DNA of 6,347 nt. Source: Lachnospiraceae bacterium UBA6452. GTDB lineage: Bacteria; Bacillota; Clostridia; Lachnospirales; Lachnospiraceae. Shown piece by piece: positions 5,777 to 6,347 of the stretch. The DNA lies in contig DJNY01000053.1 in NCBI GenBank assembly GCA_002441865.1, forward strand, positions 1 to 6,347, written 5' to 3'. A program made the position numbers and the translations under genes. Numbering within the stretch: the stretch's first letter is position 1; each line of letters opens with the position of its first letter. The notes below the pieces were generated by a model. That model worked only from the letters and a program-made list of their open reading frames with translations. It was not told the origin of the DNA and made no database searches.

Positions 5777-6280
5777 ATGCACATTATATTACATCAGCCG
5801 GAAATACCGGCAAATACGGGAAATATCGGAAGAACCTGCGTTGCGACAGGAACAAGCCTGCATCTGATCGAACCACTGGGCTTCCGCCTGAATGAAAAAG
5901 AGATCAAACGCGCCGGTATGGATTACTGGGAGCATCTGGATGTGACAAGATATGTGAACTTTGAGGAATTCAAGGAAAAGCATCCGGACGCTAAGATCTG
6001 GATGGCAACGACAAAGGCGAAGCACAGTTACACAGATGTATCCTTCGGACCGGATGATTTTATCATGTTCGGAAAGGAAAGCGCCGGGATTCCGGAAGAA
6101 ATACTGGTCGAGTATGAGCCGACCTGTATCCGTATTCCGATGCTGCCACAGATCCGTTCTCTGAATCTTTCCAATTCCGTAGCGATCGTGCTTTACGAAG
6201 CACTCCGCCAGAACAATTTTGAGAGCATGGAGCTTTCCGGAAATCTGCACAGATTGCATTGGAAGTCGGAGAAAGAATAA
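5777..6280 (+). CDS. trmL: tRNA (cytidine(34)-2'-O)-methyltransferase TrmL
   Basis: A 167-residue SPOUT-class methyltransferase of the YibK/CspR type, full length. It 2'-O-methylates the wobble nucleotide (C34 or cmnm5U34) of leucine tRNAs using S-adenosylmethionine. The three motifs of the knotted fold are present: EIPANTGNIGRTC (9-21), FGKESAGIPEEIL (98-110), and IPMLPQIRSLNLSNSVAIVLYEA in two adjoining parts (120-142), which builds the cofactor-binding knot. The internal RAGMDYWEH segment (45-53) also matches the E. coli TrmL layout (RAGLDYHE). The protein is normally a homodimer. ATG 5777 has AAAAGGA (5764-5770) six bases upstream, and the gap to the aminotransferase is 23 bases, so it is probably co-transcribed. 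Its link to the upstream metabolic genes may be only positional. Confidence 0.95.
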   Translation: MHIILHQPEIPANTGNIGRTCVATGTSLHLIEPLGFRLNEKEIKRAGMDYWEHLDVTRYVNFEEFKEKHPDAKIWMATTKAKHSYTDVSFGPDDFIMFGKESAGIPEEILVEYEPTCIRIPMLPQIRSLNLSNSVAIVLYEALRQNNFESMELSGNLHRLHWKSEKE

Positions 6281-6347
6281 ATCATAAGTATCAAGTAACA
6301 AAGTATAAATAACGGGGTTACCGCATAGAAACGCAATCACGTTTGCC
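6281..6347. other. unassigned intergenic end of window
   Basis: An A/T-rich spacer follows the trmL stop. I see no T-run terminator. Two small foldable elements are present near the window edge: GTAAC (6295-6299) can pair with GTTAC (6317-6321), and AAACG (6329-6333) can pair with CGTTT (6340-6344) around a six-base loop. TATAAA at 6304-6309 could be a -10-like box, but no good -35 box precedes it. A structured RNA or the leader of a downstream gene could begin here; the window ends too soon to tell. Confidence 0.3.

Noticed and set aside
5789..6340. Minus-strand frame of 183 residues opposite trmL
   Set aside because: It is a shadow of a fully conserved TrmL frame with no recognisable domain.

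Overview
The window looks like chromosomal DNA of a low-to-medium G+C Firmicute, most likely a gut clostridium of the Lachnospiraceae. This is inferred from strong AGGAGG-like ribosome binding sites, codon use, a VanW-family secreted protein, and two gene families (the minus-strand FWERE/TPR-like protein and the HypE-like AIR-synthase relative) that I associate with that family. No database search was possible, so the genus is left open.

Layout. 47-775 (+) is a DEDDh 3'-5' exonuclease. 750-1361 (-) converges on it, overlaps its 3' end by 26 bases, and encodes a membrane-anchored protein with a TPR-like C-terminus. At about 1340-1434 lies a tight divergent promoter region. Only 36 bases separate the minus-strand start codon (1361) from a 35-residue single-span membrane protein (1398-1505, +) that is short enough to be missed by usual ORF cut-offs. 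From there five further genes run on the plus strand with gaps of 29 bases or less: a secreted VanW/G5-like protein (1516-3084), a HypE-like AIR-synthase-related protein with a TTG start (3114-4091), an Lrp/AsnC regulator (4102-4584), a PLP-dependent aminotransferase (4581-5753) and tRNA methyltransferase TrmL (5777-6280). The last 67 bases are unassigned.

How the genes fit together. The tight spacing suggests one plus-strand operon starting at a near-consensus sigma-A promoter (TTGCAA, 17 bases, TATAAT). Two junctions reuse the same octamer TAGGAGAA, in which the upstream stop codon forms the start of the next Shine-Dalgarno. A third junction is an ATGA overlap between regulator and aminotransferase. 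The Lrp-like regulator and the aminotransferase are a natural pair, since an amino-acid-sensing regulator often sits beside amino-acid metabolism genes. The AIRS-like protein upstream may join that module. TrmL is a tRNA wobble-base housekeeping enzyme carried at the end. A terminator-like hairpin inside the first 120 bases of the AIRS-like gene could split the operon into a cell-envelope half (small protein + VanW) and a metabolic half.

Most interesting points: the unlisted small membrane protein coupled to the VanW gene; the AIRS-like protein that seems to have lost conserved acidic residues of the superfamily's nucleotide site; the intragenic terminator-like hairpin; and the Ala/Gln-rich heptad tail of the VanW protein. 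I saw no mobile element, CRISPR array, tRNA or rRNA, and no clear new defence or biosynthetic system. Most of the window is well-ordered core genome.
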